DNA from: UBA7803 sp049454295
Lineage (GTDB): Bacteria > Pseudomonadota > Gammaproteobacteria > Pseudomonadales > Azotimanducaceae
NCBI GenBank assembly: GCA_049454295.1
Contig: JBMTYG010000099.1
Coordinates: 1 to 11,870, forward strand
Length of the DNA stretch: 11,870 nt
Reading direction: 5' to 3'
In this document: positions 1 to 7,341 of the stretch, one piece after another
Position numbering within the stretch: position 1 is the first letter of the stretch
Layout of the letters: the number at the start of each line of letters is the position of its first letter
The notes under the pieces: generated by a model
Databases searched by the model: none
The model's input: only the letters and a program-made list of their open reading frames with translations
What the model was told of the DNA's origin: nothing
Translations under genes and position numbers: made by a program

Positions 1-2
1 GG

Positions 3-425
3 GTTTCGTGCCTCGCAGCAGGCTCGGGATCACTGTGCCCCTGCGCGCAGCTTGTCGTGCGGGCACAAGTCGCTGGCGACTGTAACGATCGGGCTCTTCT
101 TGGGCTTCCCGATCAGGAGTTTGCCGTCGCAGCGGGGGAGCTGTCGGTTTCCCGGCGTGGGTTGACCCTGCTCGCGGCAGCAGCCTACGGTGTGCCGCTC
201 GTCGCGCTGTTGGTCGGCGCGGCTATTGGCCAAGCGCTGGGAGGTGACGCGTTTGCGGCAGCGCTCGGGCTAACATTCGCGACGCCGAGCTTTGTACTGT
301 TCCGATGGCGCGGTGCTGCGCTTCTGGCGCAGCTCGATGTTGCCTGGCGTGCTCCACGAGCACTGTCGGGCCAGCGGCTGGACCCATGGTCTGCCCAATC
401 AGATAGGGAGTTTCCGACGAGATGA
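3..425 (+). CDS. rseC: RseC/MucC-family membrane protein, 3' part only
   Basis: An open frame enters from the left edge and stops with TGA at 423-425, so about 140 C-terminal residues are visible and the start lies outside. Near the edge there is a cysteine-rich patch (Cys at visible residues 3, 12 and 14), which resembles the N-terminal Cys cluster of RseC proteins. It is followed by a hydrophilic stretch and two hydrophobic segments (LTLLAAAAYGVPLVALLVGA, then a second around GDAFAAALGLTFATPSFVLF) separated by a short loop, the family's usual two-helix layout. RseC/MucC is an inner-membrane protein linked to sigma-E (AlgU) control and to SoxR reduction. The mucD start overlaps its stop by four bases (ATGA), as in the algU-mucABCD operon. 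Similarity is weak at residue level, so the assignment rests on topology, the Cys patch and gene context together. Confidence 0.72.
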   Translation, partial: VSCLAAGSGSLCPCAQLVVRAQVAGDCNDRALLGLPDQEFAVAAGELSVSRRGLTLLAAAAYGVPLVALLVGAAIGQALGGDAFAAALGLTFATPSFVLFRWRGAALLAQLDVAWRAPRALSGQRLDPWSAQSDREFPTR

Positions 426-1867
426 AGAATCGAATGGCGAACGTTGCCTCACGGCGCATGCGGTCGATGGGCCGGCTGCGGCAGATCCTCTTCGGCGCAT
501 TGATGCTTGCAGCGCTTGCTCCGGTTGCGGTGGTGGAGGCGCGTGATCTGCCGGATTTCACCGAGCTGGTCGAGAAGAACGCTGCTGCAGTGGTGAACAT
601 CAGTACCGTCCAGCACAACGATGCTCGCGAGGGTGTTCCACGCTCGCGGTCGGATGAGCTCGACGAGTTCTTCCGGCGTTTCTTTCCGCCCGATGGCTCT
701 CGGGGCATGCCGTTTTCCCGGCCGCGCTCGCTTGGCTCTGGATTCGTGCTGAGCAACGACGGCTACATTCTCACAAACAACCATGTGGTCGAAGACGCCG
801 ACGAGATCATGGTTCGGTTTAACGATCGCCGCGAGTTGCAGGCGACCCTCATCGGCGCAGATCCGCGCTCGGATCTCGCCCTGCTCAAGGTGGAAGCGAG
901 CGGCCTGCCGACCGTGCGTCTGGCTGACGGTGACGAACTCAAGGTCGGCGAATGGGTGCTTGCCATAGGTTCGCCGTTCGGTTTCGACTATTCGGTCACG
1001 GCAGGCATCGTGAGCGCCAAGGGACGCAGTCTGCCGACCGAGCAGAATGAGAACTACGTGCCGTTCATCCAGACCGACGTCGCGATCAATCCGGGCAACT
1101 CCGGAGGTCCATTGTTCAACCTCGACGGTGAGGTCGTCGGCATCAATTCGCAGATTTATAGCAACTCCGGTGGGTTCATGGGGGTGTCCTTTGCCATCCC
1201 CATCGATGTGGCGATGGATGTGGTCGATCAGCTCAAATCCTCCGGCAAGGTCGCGCGCGGCTGGCTTGGCGTGATCATTCAGGAAGTCAGTCGGGATTTG
1301 GCGGAAAGCTTTGGTCTGGACCGCCCGCACGGCGCGCTTGTTACCCGCGTGCTCGAGGATGGGCCCGCCGCTGACGCAGGGATTCGAGAGGGCGATATCA
1401 TTATTGCCTTCGATGGCAAGACCATCGACTTCTCATCCGAACTGCCGCCCGTTGTCGGTCGCGCGCGGGTTGGCGCCGCCATTCCACTGCTTTTGGTCCG
1501 CGAGGGCAAAGAGCTGACGCTCAAGGTCAAGGTGGGGCAGCTGCCTGATCGGCCGGATCAGATCGCGTCTGCCGAACCCGGGGCGCCGCAGACCTCGCGG
1601 CTCGGTGTCACCGTAGAGACGATTCCGGCTGATCAGCGAGAACGTCTGGGTGTGGACGGCGGCGTGCGCGTTGCTGAGGTTGATGGCGCGGCTGCGGAGG
1701 CTGGCATTCGCCCCGGCGACGTGATCACACGGCTCGACAACCAGCCGGTCAGGGATCCCGATAGTTTTTCGGCGATTGCGGAGGCGTTGAAAGCCGGGCG
1801 GTCGGTCCCTGTGCTCATCATCCGTGGTCAGACACCCACGTTCCTCGCCCTCCGCGTGCCTGACTGA
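422..1867 (+). CDS. mucD: MucD/DegP-type periplasmic serine endoprotease, two PDZ domains
   Basis: HtrA-family protease and chaperone that degrades misfolded periplasmic proteins; in Pseudomonas MucD restrains the AlgU envelope-stress response. The 481-residue product has an Arg-rich N-terminus, a hydrophobic core at about 21-38 and a likely signal peptidase cut after VVEA (residue 40), giving a periplasmic enzyme. The trypsin-like domain shows the full triad: His121 in TNNHVV, Asp151 in RSDLALLK and Ser227 in GNSGGP. PDZ1 covers about 280-370 (starting GWLGVIIQ) and PDZ2 about 392-479 (starting RLGVTVET, with the GIRPGDVI ligand loop). Length is normal for the family. The ATG at 422 overlaps the upstream stop, which suggests translational coupling; a second in-frame ATG at 434 would still leave a good signal peptide. 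DegP, DegQ and MucD cannot be separated by motif alone; the lepA neighbour and rseC context favour MucD. Confidence 0.95.
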   Translation: MKNRMANVASRRMRSMGRLRQILFGALMLAALAPVAVVEARDLPDFTELVEKNAAAVVNISTVQHNDAREGVPRSRSDELDEFFRRFFPPDGSRGMPFSRPRSLGSGFVLSNDGYILTNNHVVEDADEIMVRFNDRRELQATLIGADPRSDLALLKVEASGLPTVRLADGDELKVGEWVLAIGSPFGFDYSVTAGIVSAKGRSLPTEQNENYVPFIQTDVAINPGNSGGPLFNLDGEVVGINSQIYSNSGGFMGVSFAIPIDVAMDVVDQLKSSGKVARGWLGVIIQEVSRDLAESFGLDRPHGALVTRVLEDGPAADAGIREGDIIIAFDGKTIDFSSELPPVVGRARVGAAIPLLLVREGKELTLKVKVGQLPDRPDQIASAEPGAPQTSRLGVTVETIPADQRERLGVDGGVRVAEVDGAAAEAGIRPGDVITRLDNQPVRDPDSFSAIAEALKAGRSVPVLIIRGQTPTFLALRVPD

Positions 1868-1922
1868 GCGGCTGAATAGTCGCGCAGGAAACGATCGAGG
1901 AAGAGCAGGAACGAGCATTGGA

Positions 1923-1950
1923 CCCGTTGGGCGGCGGCTCGCCCGACGGG
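1923..1950 (+). other. Strong RNA hairpin in the mucD-lepA spacer
   Basis: CCCGTTGGGCG (1923-1933) pairs with CGCCCGACGGG (1940-1950) over 11 base pairs with a single G-U wobble, around a six-base GCGGCT loop. It sits 55 bases after the mucD stop and 65 bases before the lepA start. No T-run follows on either strand, so it is not a standard intrinsic terminator. It could stabilise the 3' end of the mucD message, pause polymerase, act with Rho, or affect lepA expression; the sequence does not decide among these. Confidence 0.6.
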
Positions 1951-2005
1951 GACGGATCGGCTAAACTCGCGCGCCCGCGGCTGTGTCCAGCCGGGTCTGC
2001 AGTAC

Positions 2006-2010
2006 GGGAG
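2006..2010 (+). promoter_or_regulatory. Ribosome binding site that fixes the lepA start
   Basis: GGGAG lies five bases before the GTG at 2016. This supports the GTG as the lepA start rather than the in-frame GTG at 1983, which would add 11 residues with no counterpart in LepA proteins. Confidence 0.65.
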
Positions 2011-2015
2011 TTTTC

Positions 2016-3809
2016 GTGCCAGCGATCGAGCACATCCGCAATTTCTCCATCATCGCCCACATCGATCACGGCAAATCCACGCTGGCGGATCGTCTTATCC
2101 AGCTCTGCGGAGGGTTGTCTGACCGAGAGATGGCTGCGCAGGTACTCGACTCCATGGATCTGGAGCGCGAGCGCGGTATCACGATCAAGGCGCATAGCGT
2201 TACCTTGCACTATCAGGCACAAAGCGGCAGCACGTATCAGCTCAACTTTATCGACACCCCAGGCCACGTAGACTTCAGCTATGAGGTGTCCCGGTCGCTA
2301 GCGGCCTGCGAGGGCGCGCTCCTGGTGGTGGACGCTGCGCAGGGGGTCGAGGCGCAATCGGTCGCGAATTGTTACACCGCGATTGAGCAAGGGCTCGAGG
2401 TGTTGCCGGTCCTGAACAAGATTGATCTGCCCCAGGCCGATCCCGCGCGCGTCGCTCATGAAATCGAGGAAATCATCGGTCTTCCGACCGATCACCTGAT
2501 CAGTGTGAGTGCGAAGACCGGGCAGGGCGTGCCTGAGCTGCTCGAGCAACTTATCGAGCGCATTCCCCCACCCGAGGGTGATCGCGCCGCGCCGCTGCAG
2601 GCACTCATCATCGACTCGTGGTTCGATAACTATCTGGGGATCGTCTCTCTCGTACGCGTGGTCCAGGGCAGTATCCGGCGCGGTGATCGCATCGTGGTGA
2701 AGTCGGTAGGTCGAGCGCATGAGGTCGATGACGTTGGCTGCTTCACGCCGAAACCGACCGCCAAAAACAGTCTGGAAGCAGGCGAAGTCGGTTACGTTGT
2801 GGCCGGCATCAAGGATATTCGCGGCGCGCCTGTTGGCGACACCATCGTGCTCGCCGGGCATCAGGAAGTGGATCAACTACCGGGCTTTGCCAGGATCAAG
2901 CCGCAGGTGTACGCGGGCATGTTTCCGGTCAATACGGAAGATTTCGAGAATTTCCGTACGGCGCTCGAGAAGCTCACGCTAAACGATGCTTCGCTCTTCT
3001 ACGAACCCGAGACGTCCGATGCCCTTGGCTTCGGGTTCCGCTGCGGCTTCCTCGGCATGTTGCACATGGAGATCGTGCAGGAGCGGCTGGAGCGTGAATA
3101 CGATCTCGATCTCATCACGTCTGCGCCCACCGTGGTGTATGAGGTCGAACTCGCGGACGGTAACGTGCGCCAGATCGATAATCCCTCCAGTATGCCCGCG
3201 AACTTCGTCGAGATGCGCGAGCCCATTGCCGAGGTCAACATCCTGGTGCCGCAGGATTACGTCGGCAACGTCATCAGCCTTTGCGTGGAGCGGCGCGGGG
3301 TGCAGAAGAGCCTTCTGTACTCAGGCGGACAGGTGTCCATGAAGTGGGAAATGCCGATGAACGAGGTGGTGATGGACTTCTTCGATCGGCTCAAGTCGGT
3401 AAGCCGCGGGTTCGCATCGCTTGATTATAGTTTCCTTCGGTTCGAGGCAGCGAAATTGGTGCGGCTTGACATATTAATCAACGGTGATCGTGTGGATGCG
3501 CTCGCCATGATCGTGCATCGTGACCAGGCGCAGCATCGCGGTCGATCGCTGGCGGAAAAGATGAAGGAGCTGATCCCGCGGCAGATGTTCGACGTGGCGA
3601 TTCAGTCTGCGATCGGAGGACAGGTCATAGCGCGCACGACAGTTAAGGCGTTACGCAAAGATGTGACCTCAAAGTGTTACGGGGGCGATATCACGCGCAA
3701 GAAAAAGCTGCTCGAGAAGCAAAAGGCTGGCAAAAAGCGAATGAAGCAGCTCGGTCGGGTGGAGATCCCGCAGGAAGCCTTTCTTGCGGCGCTCAAGGTG
3801 GAACGCTGA
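2016..3809 (+). CDS. lepA: Elongation factor 4 (LepA), ribosome-associated GTPase
   Basis: Highly conserved translational GTPase that acts on ribosomes; it has been linked to back-translocation, initiation and 30S assembly. The 597-residue protein (normal length) begins with GTG and has all the G motifs: AHIDHGKS at 14-21, ERGITIK around 52-58, DTPGH at 80-84 with the catalytic His84, NKID at 134-137 and SAKTG at 165-169. Domain II, the EF-G-like domains III and V (GFGFRCGFLGMLHMEI is easily recognised) and the LepA-specific C-terminal domain (YGGD, then KKKLLEKQKAGKKRMK, ending EIPQEAFLAAL) are all intact. The start is set by the GGGAG at 2006-2010 and by where homologous N-termini (IRNFSIIAHIDHGK) begin. 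The stop overlaps the lepB start in TGATG, the usual lepA-lepB coupling. Nothing irregular was seen. Confidence 0.98.
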   Translation: MPAIEHIRNFSIIAHIDHGKSTLADRLIQLCGGLSDREMAAQVLDSMDLERERGITIKAHSVTLHYQAQSGSTYQLNFIDTPGHVDFSYEVSRSLAACEGALLVVDAAQGVEAQSVANCYTAIEQGLEVLPVLNKIDLPQADPARVAHEIEEIIGLPTDHLISVSAKTGQGVPELLEQLIERIPPPEGDRAAPLQALIIDSWFDNYLGIVSLVRVVQGSIRRGDRIVVKSVGRAHEVDDVGCFTPKPTAKNSLEAGEVGYVVAGIKDIRGAPVGDTIVLAGHQEVDQLPGFARIKPQVYAGMFPVNTEDFENFRTALEKLTLNDASLFYEPETSDALGFGFRCGFLGMLHMEIVQERLEREYDLDLITSAPTVVYEVELADGNVRQIDNPSSMPANFVEMREPIAEVNILVPQDYVGNVISLCVERRGVQKSLLYSGGQVSMKWEMPMNEVVMDFFDRLKSVSRGFASLDYSFLRFEAAKLVRLDILINGDRVDALAMIVHRDQAQHRGRSLAEKMKELIPRQMFDVAIQSAIGGQVIARTTVKALRKDVTSKCYGGDITRKKKLLEKQKAGKKRMKQLGRVEIPQEAFLAALKVER

Positions 3810-4624
3810 TGGATATCAACTTCCCGCTCGTGCTCACTTGGGCGGTATTCATAACAGGGGCGCTGTGGGGCCTGGATCGTCTCTGGCTTCTGCCCAGACG
3901 TCGGCAAGCCGCCGGTCGGGCAGCCGCAGCCGGGGCCACGCTCGATGCGCAGGCGCAGATCCTGCGTGAACCCATCGTCGTCGACTATGCACGGTCATTT
4001 TTCCCGGTGCTCCTGGTCGTACTCGTGGTCCGGAGCTTCCTTGCCGAACCCTACCAGATTCCTTCGGAATCCATGGTGCCTACCCTGGAGGTCGGGGATT
4101 TCGTGCTAGTCAACAAGTACGCTTACGGCCTGCGCCTTCCTGTCACGGGCACGCGCATTGTCGAGATCGGCACACCACAGCGGGGGGATGTGATGGTGTT
4201 CGTACCGCCACATGACCCGCGGGCGTTCATCAAGCGCGTAATCGGCGTTCCGGGGGACCATATTCGCATCGAGAACGACGTGCTCTTCATCAACGGCGAG
4301 CGGTCCGAGTACCGTCTCGAGCGCGAGTTTGAGCTTGCTCTGCCCGGTACCTTGCGTACGCTGCCAGTACGCGCCTATGACGAGACGTTCGACGGTCGCA
4401 CGCATACCGTGTATCGCTACCCGTTCCGCGAGCCGGCGCGGGAATGGCGTGTGCCGGAGGGCAGCTACTTCATGATGGGCGACAACCGTGGACGGAGCGA
4501 GGACAGCCGTGTGTGGGGGTTCGCGTCCGAGGACAACATCGTCGGCAAGGCGATTGCGATCTGGATCCACAAGGATCCGGGGTTCAAGCTGCCGACGATT
4601 GCCCGCAACCGCTGGCTTGATTGA
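3809..4624 (+). CDS. lepB: Signal peptidase I
   Basis: Inner-membrane serine/lysine protease (family S26) that removes signal peptides from exported proteins, probably including MucD encoded upstream. The 271-residue product has two hydrophobic segments at about 4-24 and 63-79 flanking a basic cytoplasmic loop, then a periplasmic catalytic domain. Visible boxes: IPSESMVPTL with nucleophile Ser88; GDFVLVNKYAYGLRLP at 96-111; RGDVMVFVPP; FIKRVIGVPGD with general-base Lys142; and FMMGDNRGRSEDSRVWG at 221-237. The last box normally reads GDNRDNSxDSR, so the Asp-Asn pair is Gly-Arg here, while the flanking residues are kept. The start is the ATG inside TGATG, with AAGGTGG seven bases upstream within the end of lepA; longer in-frame starts inside lepA add residues with no family counterpart. 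Slightly shorter than Pseudomonas LepB. Confidence 0.97.
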   Translation: MDINFPLVLTWAVFITGALWGLDRLWLLPRRRQAAGRAAAAGATLDAQAQILREPIVVDYARSFFPVLLVVLVVRSFLAEPYQIPSESMVPTLEVGDFVLVNKYAYGLRLPVTGTRIVEIGTPQRGDVMVFVPPHDPRAFIKRVIGVPGDHIRIENDVLFINGERSEYRLEREFELALPGTLRTLPVRAYDETFDGRTHTVYRYPFREPAREWRVPEGSYFMMGDNRGRSEDSRVWGFASEDNIVGKAIAIWIHKDPGFKLPTIARNRWLD

Positions 4625-4650
4625 GCGCGCGGGCGCAGGGAGTGTGATGC

Positions 4651-5058
4651 ATGCCGGCTGACCTCAGGTCGGTCCGCGGGCAGACTGCTCAAGCGGCGCC
4701 CAAGCGGCAACGCGGCGCGTCGCTGTTCGCCACGCTGTGCATGCTGATCGTTATTGCTGGCGGAATCACGCTCGCGGCTCGATTAGGGCCGTTCTGGATC
4801 GAGCACCGGACGCTTCTGAGTATTATCAGGGAACTGCCTGTTTCCCTCGTGCGCGAGGGGTCTCGGGGTGCCGTGTTTGCAGCAGTGGACAAGGGAATGG
4901 CGCTGAACGGATATGACGAACTCAAAGCGCGTGATGTTCTCGAGTACAGGTCCGGTCGCGACGTTACCGTGCTAACGCTGTCCTACGAACGCCGCGCGCA
5001 GCTGCTGCTCAACGTTGATCTGGTCATCGTGTTCAATGACTCTGTCGAATTTCGGTGA
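4651..5058 (+). CDS. DUF4845-type single-pass membrane protein
   Basis: Small protein of 135 residues of unknown function, found between lepB and rnc in many Gammaproteobacteria (the PA0769 position in Pseudomonas). The basic leader (residues 1-21, ending KRQRG) is followed by one hydrophobic helix, SLFATLCMLIVIAGGITLAA at about 24-43, then a soluble domain of about 90 residues that should be periplasmic. The ending VDLVIVFNDSVEF resembles the conserved C-terminus of the family. RQRG followed by a hydrophobic helix looks like a prepilin leader, but the usual Glu at +5 is absent, so pilin processing is doubtful. The ATG at 4651 has an AGGGAG site eight bases upstream. It starts 26 bases after lepB and ends four bases before rnc. 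The family call is from context and pattern; no biochemical role is known to me. Confidence 0.85.
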   Translation: MPADLRSVRGQTAQAAPKRQRGASLFATLCMLIVIAGGITLAARLGPFWIEHRTLLSIIRELPVSLVREGSRGAVFAAVDKGMALNGYDELKARDVLEYRSGRDVTVLTLSYERRAQLLLNVDLVIVFNDSVEFR

Positions 5059-5062
5059 AGCC

Positions 5063-5740
5063 ATGACGCCGGATGAGCGAGTGGAACGGGCGATCGGCTA
5101 TCGGTTTGGTGATCGAGAGCTTTTTGCACGTGCTTTAACGCATCGCAGCGCCGGTCGATCGCACAATGAACGTCTCGAATTCCTCGGCGACGCGGTACTT
5201 GGGTATGCGGTGGCGGATCGGCTCTACCGAGCCCGTCCTCTTGAGTCCGAAGATGTGCTCTCGATCCTGCGCGCGAGTCTTGTCCGGAAGGAGAGTCTGG
5301 CCGAAATCGCAGCTCGGCTGGGACTTGGTGATGCGATCCGCCTCGGCGCGGGTGAACGTCATAGCGGCGGGCACGAACGTCCGTCCATTCTGGCTAATGC
5401 GCTTGAGGCACTGATCGGTGCGGTGCATATCGATGGCGGCGAGGCAGCCGCGGTAGCCCTGGTTGATCGGCTCTTTGGCGAGCGTTTTCATACCGCGTCT
5501 GCGGCCGCGGCAAAGGATGCGAAAACGCGACTGCAAGAGTTACTGCAGGCGCAGAACGCGGCGCTGCCCGTGTATGCGGTGGTCGCCGCTGCGGGCGCGG
5601 CGCACAAGCGAGTGTTCACGGTGCATTGCCATATCGATGCCTTTGCGCTCGAGGTGTCAGCGTCCGGTCATAGTCGCCGTGCTGCGGAGATTGCAGCGGC
5701 GGAAGAGGCCCTGAGAGTGCTGGAGGCACGTCATGGATGA
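5063..5740 (+). CDS. rnc: Ribonuclease III
   Basis: Double-strand-specific endoribonuclease that matures rRNA precursors and some mRNAs. The 225-residue product matches the normal length. The nuclease domain carries the signature NERLEFLGDAVL at 35-46, with Glu39 and Asp43 as metal ligands. The second metal-binding segment reads ILANALEALIGA at 109-120: Glu115 is present, but the position of E. coli Asp114 is Asn112. A double-stranded-RNA-binding domain covers about 152-222 (DAKTRLQELLQ at the start, SRRAAEIAAAEEAL at the end). The ATG at 5063 was chosen because MTPDERVERAIGYRF matches the start of the family; GGTG lies five bases upstream, and in-frame ATGs at 5015 and 5036 lie inside the preceding gene. 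The end overlaps era by eight bases. Assignment is certain; activity with the Asn is discussed in the findings. Confidence 0.97.
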   Translation: MTPDERVERAIGYRFGDRELFARALTHRSAGRSHNERLEFLGDAVLGYAVADRLYRARPLESEDVLSILRASLVRKESLAEIAARLGLGDAIRLGAGERHSGGHERPSILANALEALIGAVHIDGGEAAAVALVDRLFGERFHTASAAAAKDAKTRLQELLQAQNAALPVYAVVAAAGAAHKRVFTVHCHIDAFALEVSASGHSRRAAEIAAAEEALRVLEARHG

Positions 5741-6659
5741 GTCGAACGAGGCGTTCCTGGCGCCCACGTTGATCGGGCCGTGTGGCTATGTCGCGATTGT
5801 TGGCCGTCCCAACGTCGGCAAGTCGACCCTGCTGAATCATCTGTTGCGTCAGAAGCTCAGCATCACTTCGCGCAAGCCCCAGACCACGCGGCACATCCTG
5901 CTGGGTGTGGATACGGAGGAAGACTCCCAGACTATTTATGTGGACACGCCCGGTATTCACGATCACGCCCGTAAAGAGCTGAATCGACAGATGGTGCGTT
6001 CGGCGACGGCCGTGCTTGCAGACGTCGATCTGATCCTCATGGTTACCGAGCGTGATGTCTGGTCAGAAGGCGATGAGCTGGTGCTCGACTATCTGCGAAA
6101 ACTCGAAACACCGTGCTTCGCCGTGATCAACAAGATCGATCAGATGAAGCAGAAGAGTGCGCTTTTGCCTGTCATGGATCGCTTGTCGCAGCTCGGACGC
6201 TTTCGCGAGATATACCCGGTGGCAGCCCTTCGCAACGAGGGGCTGGACGCATTGCGCCGAGGCATTCGAGCGATGTTGCCAGTCCGTCCGCACCTCTTTC
6301 CGGCGGATCAGGTCACCGACCAGACCGAGCGATTTCTCGCGGCGGAGATCATTCGGGAAAAGCTCATGCGCCGCTTGGGGGATGAGCTGCCTCACCATCT
6401 GGGTGTCGTTATCGACAGTTACAGCGAGGGCGGAGCGGTCACAGATATCAGTGCCGACATCATTGTCGAACGCGCCGGTCAGAAGCGGATCGTGATCGGC
6501 TCGGGTGGTGAAAAACTTCGCCTCATCGGGCAGGAGGCGCGACAGGACATAGAACGACTGATCGGGCGCCAGGTCATGCTGCGTCTTTGGGTCAAGGTGC
6601 GTGCCGGCTGGACAGACAGCGCGGCTGCTCTGCGGCGCATGGGCTATGACCAGGGTTGA
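5733..6659 (+). CDS. era: GTPase Era
   Basis: Essential GTPase with a KH domain that binds the 3' end of 16S rRNA and helps 30S maturation. In the 308-residue product G1 is GRPNVGKS at 24-31, G2 lies in PQTTRH at 49-54, G3 is DTPG at 71-74 and G4 is NKID at 133-136. The G5 position, usually Ser-Ala, reads VAAL at 163-166. The KH domain at about 220-290 keeps the GxxG motif as IGSGGEKLR (255-263), followed by IGQEARQDIERL, which is typical of Era; the residue after the first Gly is Ser instead of the common Lys or Asn. The start ATG at 5733 has AGGAGG six bases upstream and lies inside the end of rnc. The rnc-era pair is functionally linked, since both act in rRNA maturation. recO begins 14 bases before this gene ends. 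Confidence 0.97.
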   Translation: MDESNEAFLAPTLIGPCGYVAIVGRPNVGKSTLLNHLLRQKLSITSRKPQTTRHILLGVDTEEDSQTIYVDTPGIHDHARKELNRQMVRSATAVLADVDLILMVTERDVWSEGDELVLDYLRKLETPCFAVINKIDQMKQKSALLPVMDRLSQLGRFREIYPVAALRNEGLDALRRGIRAMLPVRPHLFPADQVTDQTERFLAAEIIREKLMRRLGDELPHHLGVVIDSYSEGGAVTDISADIIVERAGQKRIVIGSGGEKLRLIGQEARQDIERLIGRQVMLRLWVKVRAGWTDSAAALRRMGYDQG

Positions 6660-7341
6660 AGACCAGCCCGCGCTTGTGCTTCACGTTCGACCGTATCGGG
6701 AAACGAGCGCGGTTGTGGGACTGCTCACACCAGAGCATGGGCGCGTGGCAGCCGTTGCGCGTGGCGTTCGGGGTCCACGCGGAACGACACTGCAGCCCTT
6801 CAATCGGCTGCGTGTTGCCTGGCAGGGGCGGGGAACTCTCCTCACCCTCACGCAGACCGATCTGGAAAAACCCGTCTGGCTGGCAGGAACAGCACTCACG
6901 GCGGGGCTTTATCTGGTCGAGCTGCTGGACCGACTGGTGACCGAGCGTGAGCGCGCACCGCGGCTCTTCGCGGCGAGCTGTTGGGCGCTGGAGGGTCTGA
7001 TGGATCCGGAGGTCGACATAGCGCTGACGCTGCGGCGATTCGAACAGTTTCTTCTCGCGGAGTTGGGCTATTCAATCGAGTTCGGGCGAACGGCGGGCGA
7101 TGGTCATCCGCTTGATCCCGAGACGCTTTACCGTTTTGAGCCGGGGACGGGATTTGTTCGCGCAGGCGGAGCCGCGCCGGACGCCTATCTGGGGCAAGTA
7201 TTGCTCGCTGTCGCTGAAGGCGATTATGCGACGCCGGCCGCGCGTCGAGCGGCCCGTCAGGTCGCGGGGCGCGCTCTGGCTGTATTGCTGGGCCCGCGTC
7301 CGCTCGTGAGTCGTGGATTTCTCACAGGACGTTCGGCATGA
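6646..7341 (+). CDS. recO: DNA repair protein RecO
   Basis: RecO is a RecF-pathway mediator that anneals DNA and, with RecR, loads RecA on SSB-coated single strands. The 231-residue product shows the N-terminal OB-fold signature (ALVLHVRPYRETSAVVGLLT, then EHGRVAAVARGVRG) at about 9-43, and a helical C-terminal part with the family patterns GLYLVELLDRL and LRRFEQFLLAELGYSIEF. No Cys4 zinc site is present, as in E. coli RecO. The ATG at 6646 lies within the end of era and is preferred over the in-frame GTG at 6601, because the N-terminus then matches the family length; its ribosome site is poor, so translational coupling to era is likely. The last bases overlap the rlmD start as ATGA. The gene downstream of era in this order is normally recO, which adds support. 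Confidence 0.95.
   Translation: MTRVEDQPALVLHVRPYRETSAVVGLLTPEHGRVAAVARGVRGPRGTTLQPFNRLRVAWQGRGTLLTLTQTDLEKPVWLAGTALTAGLYLVELLDRLVTERERAPRLFAASCWALEGLMDPEVDIALTLRRFEQFLLAELGYSIEFGRTAGDGHPLDPETLYRFEPGTGFVRAGGAAPDAYLGQVLLAVAEGDYATPAARRAARQVAGRALAVLLGPRPLVSRGFLTGRSA

Noticed and set aside
223..756. Minus-strand open frame of 177 codons over rseC and mucD
   Set aside because: Low-complexity Ser/Arg-rich translation without a domain, opposite two supported genes.
449..1330. Long minus-strand open frame (293 codons) opposite mucD
   Set aside because: It lies wholly opposite a protease gene with a complete catalytic triad, shows no recognisable domain, and is typical of antisense frames in G+C-rich DNA.
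1983..2015. Upstream in-frame GTG for lepA
   Set aside because: It would add 11 residues not seen in LepA proteins, and the GGGAG site is correctly spaced for the GTG at 2016.
5015..5062. Upstream in-frame starts for rnc
   Set aside because: They lie inside the preceding gene and extend the N-terminus beyond the family start; MTPDERVERAIGYRF fits RNase III.
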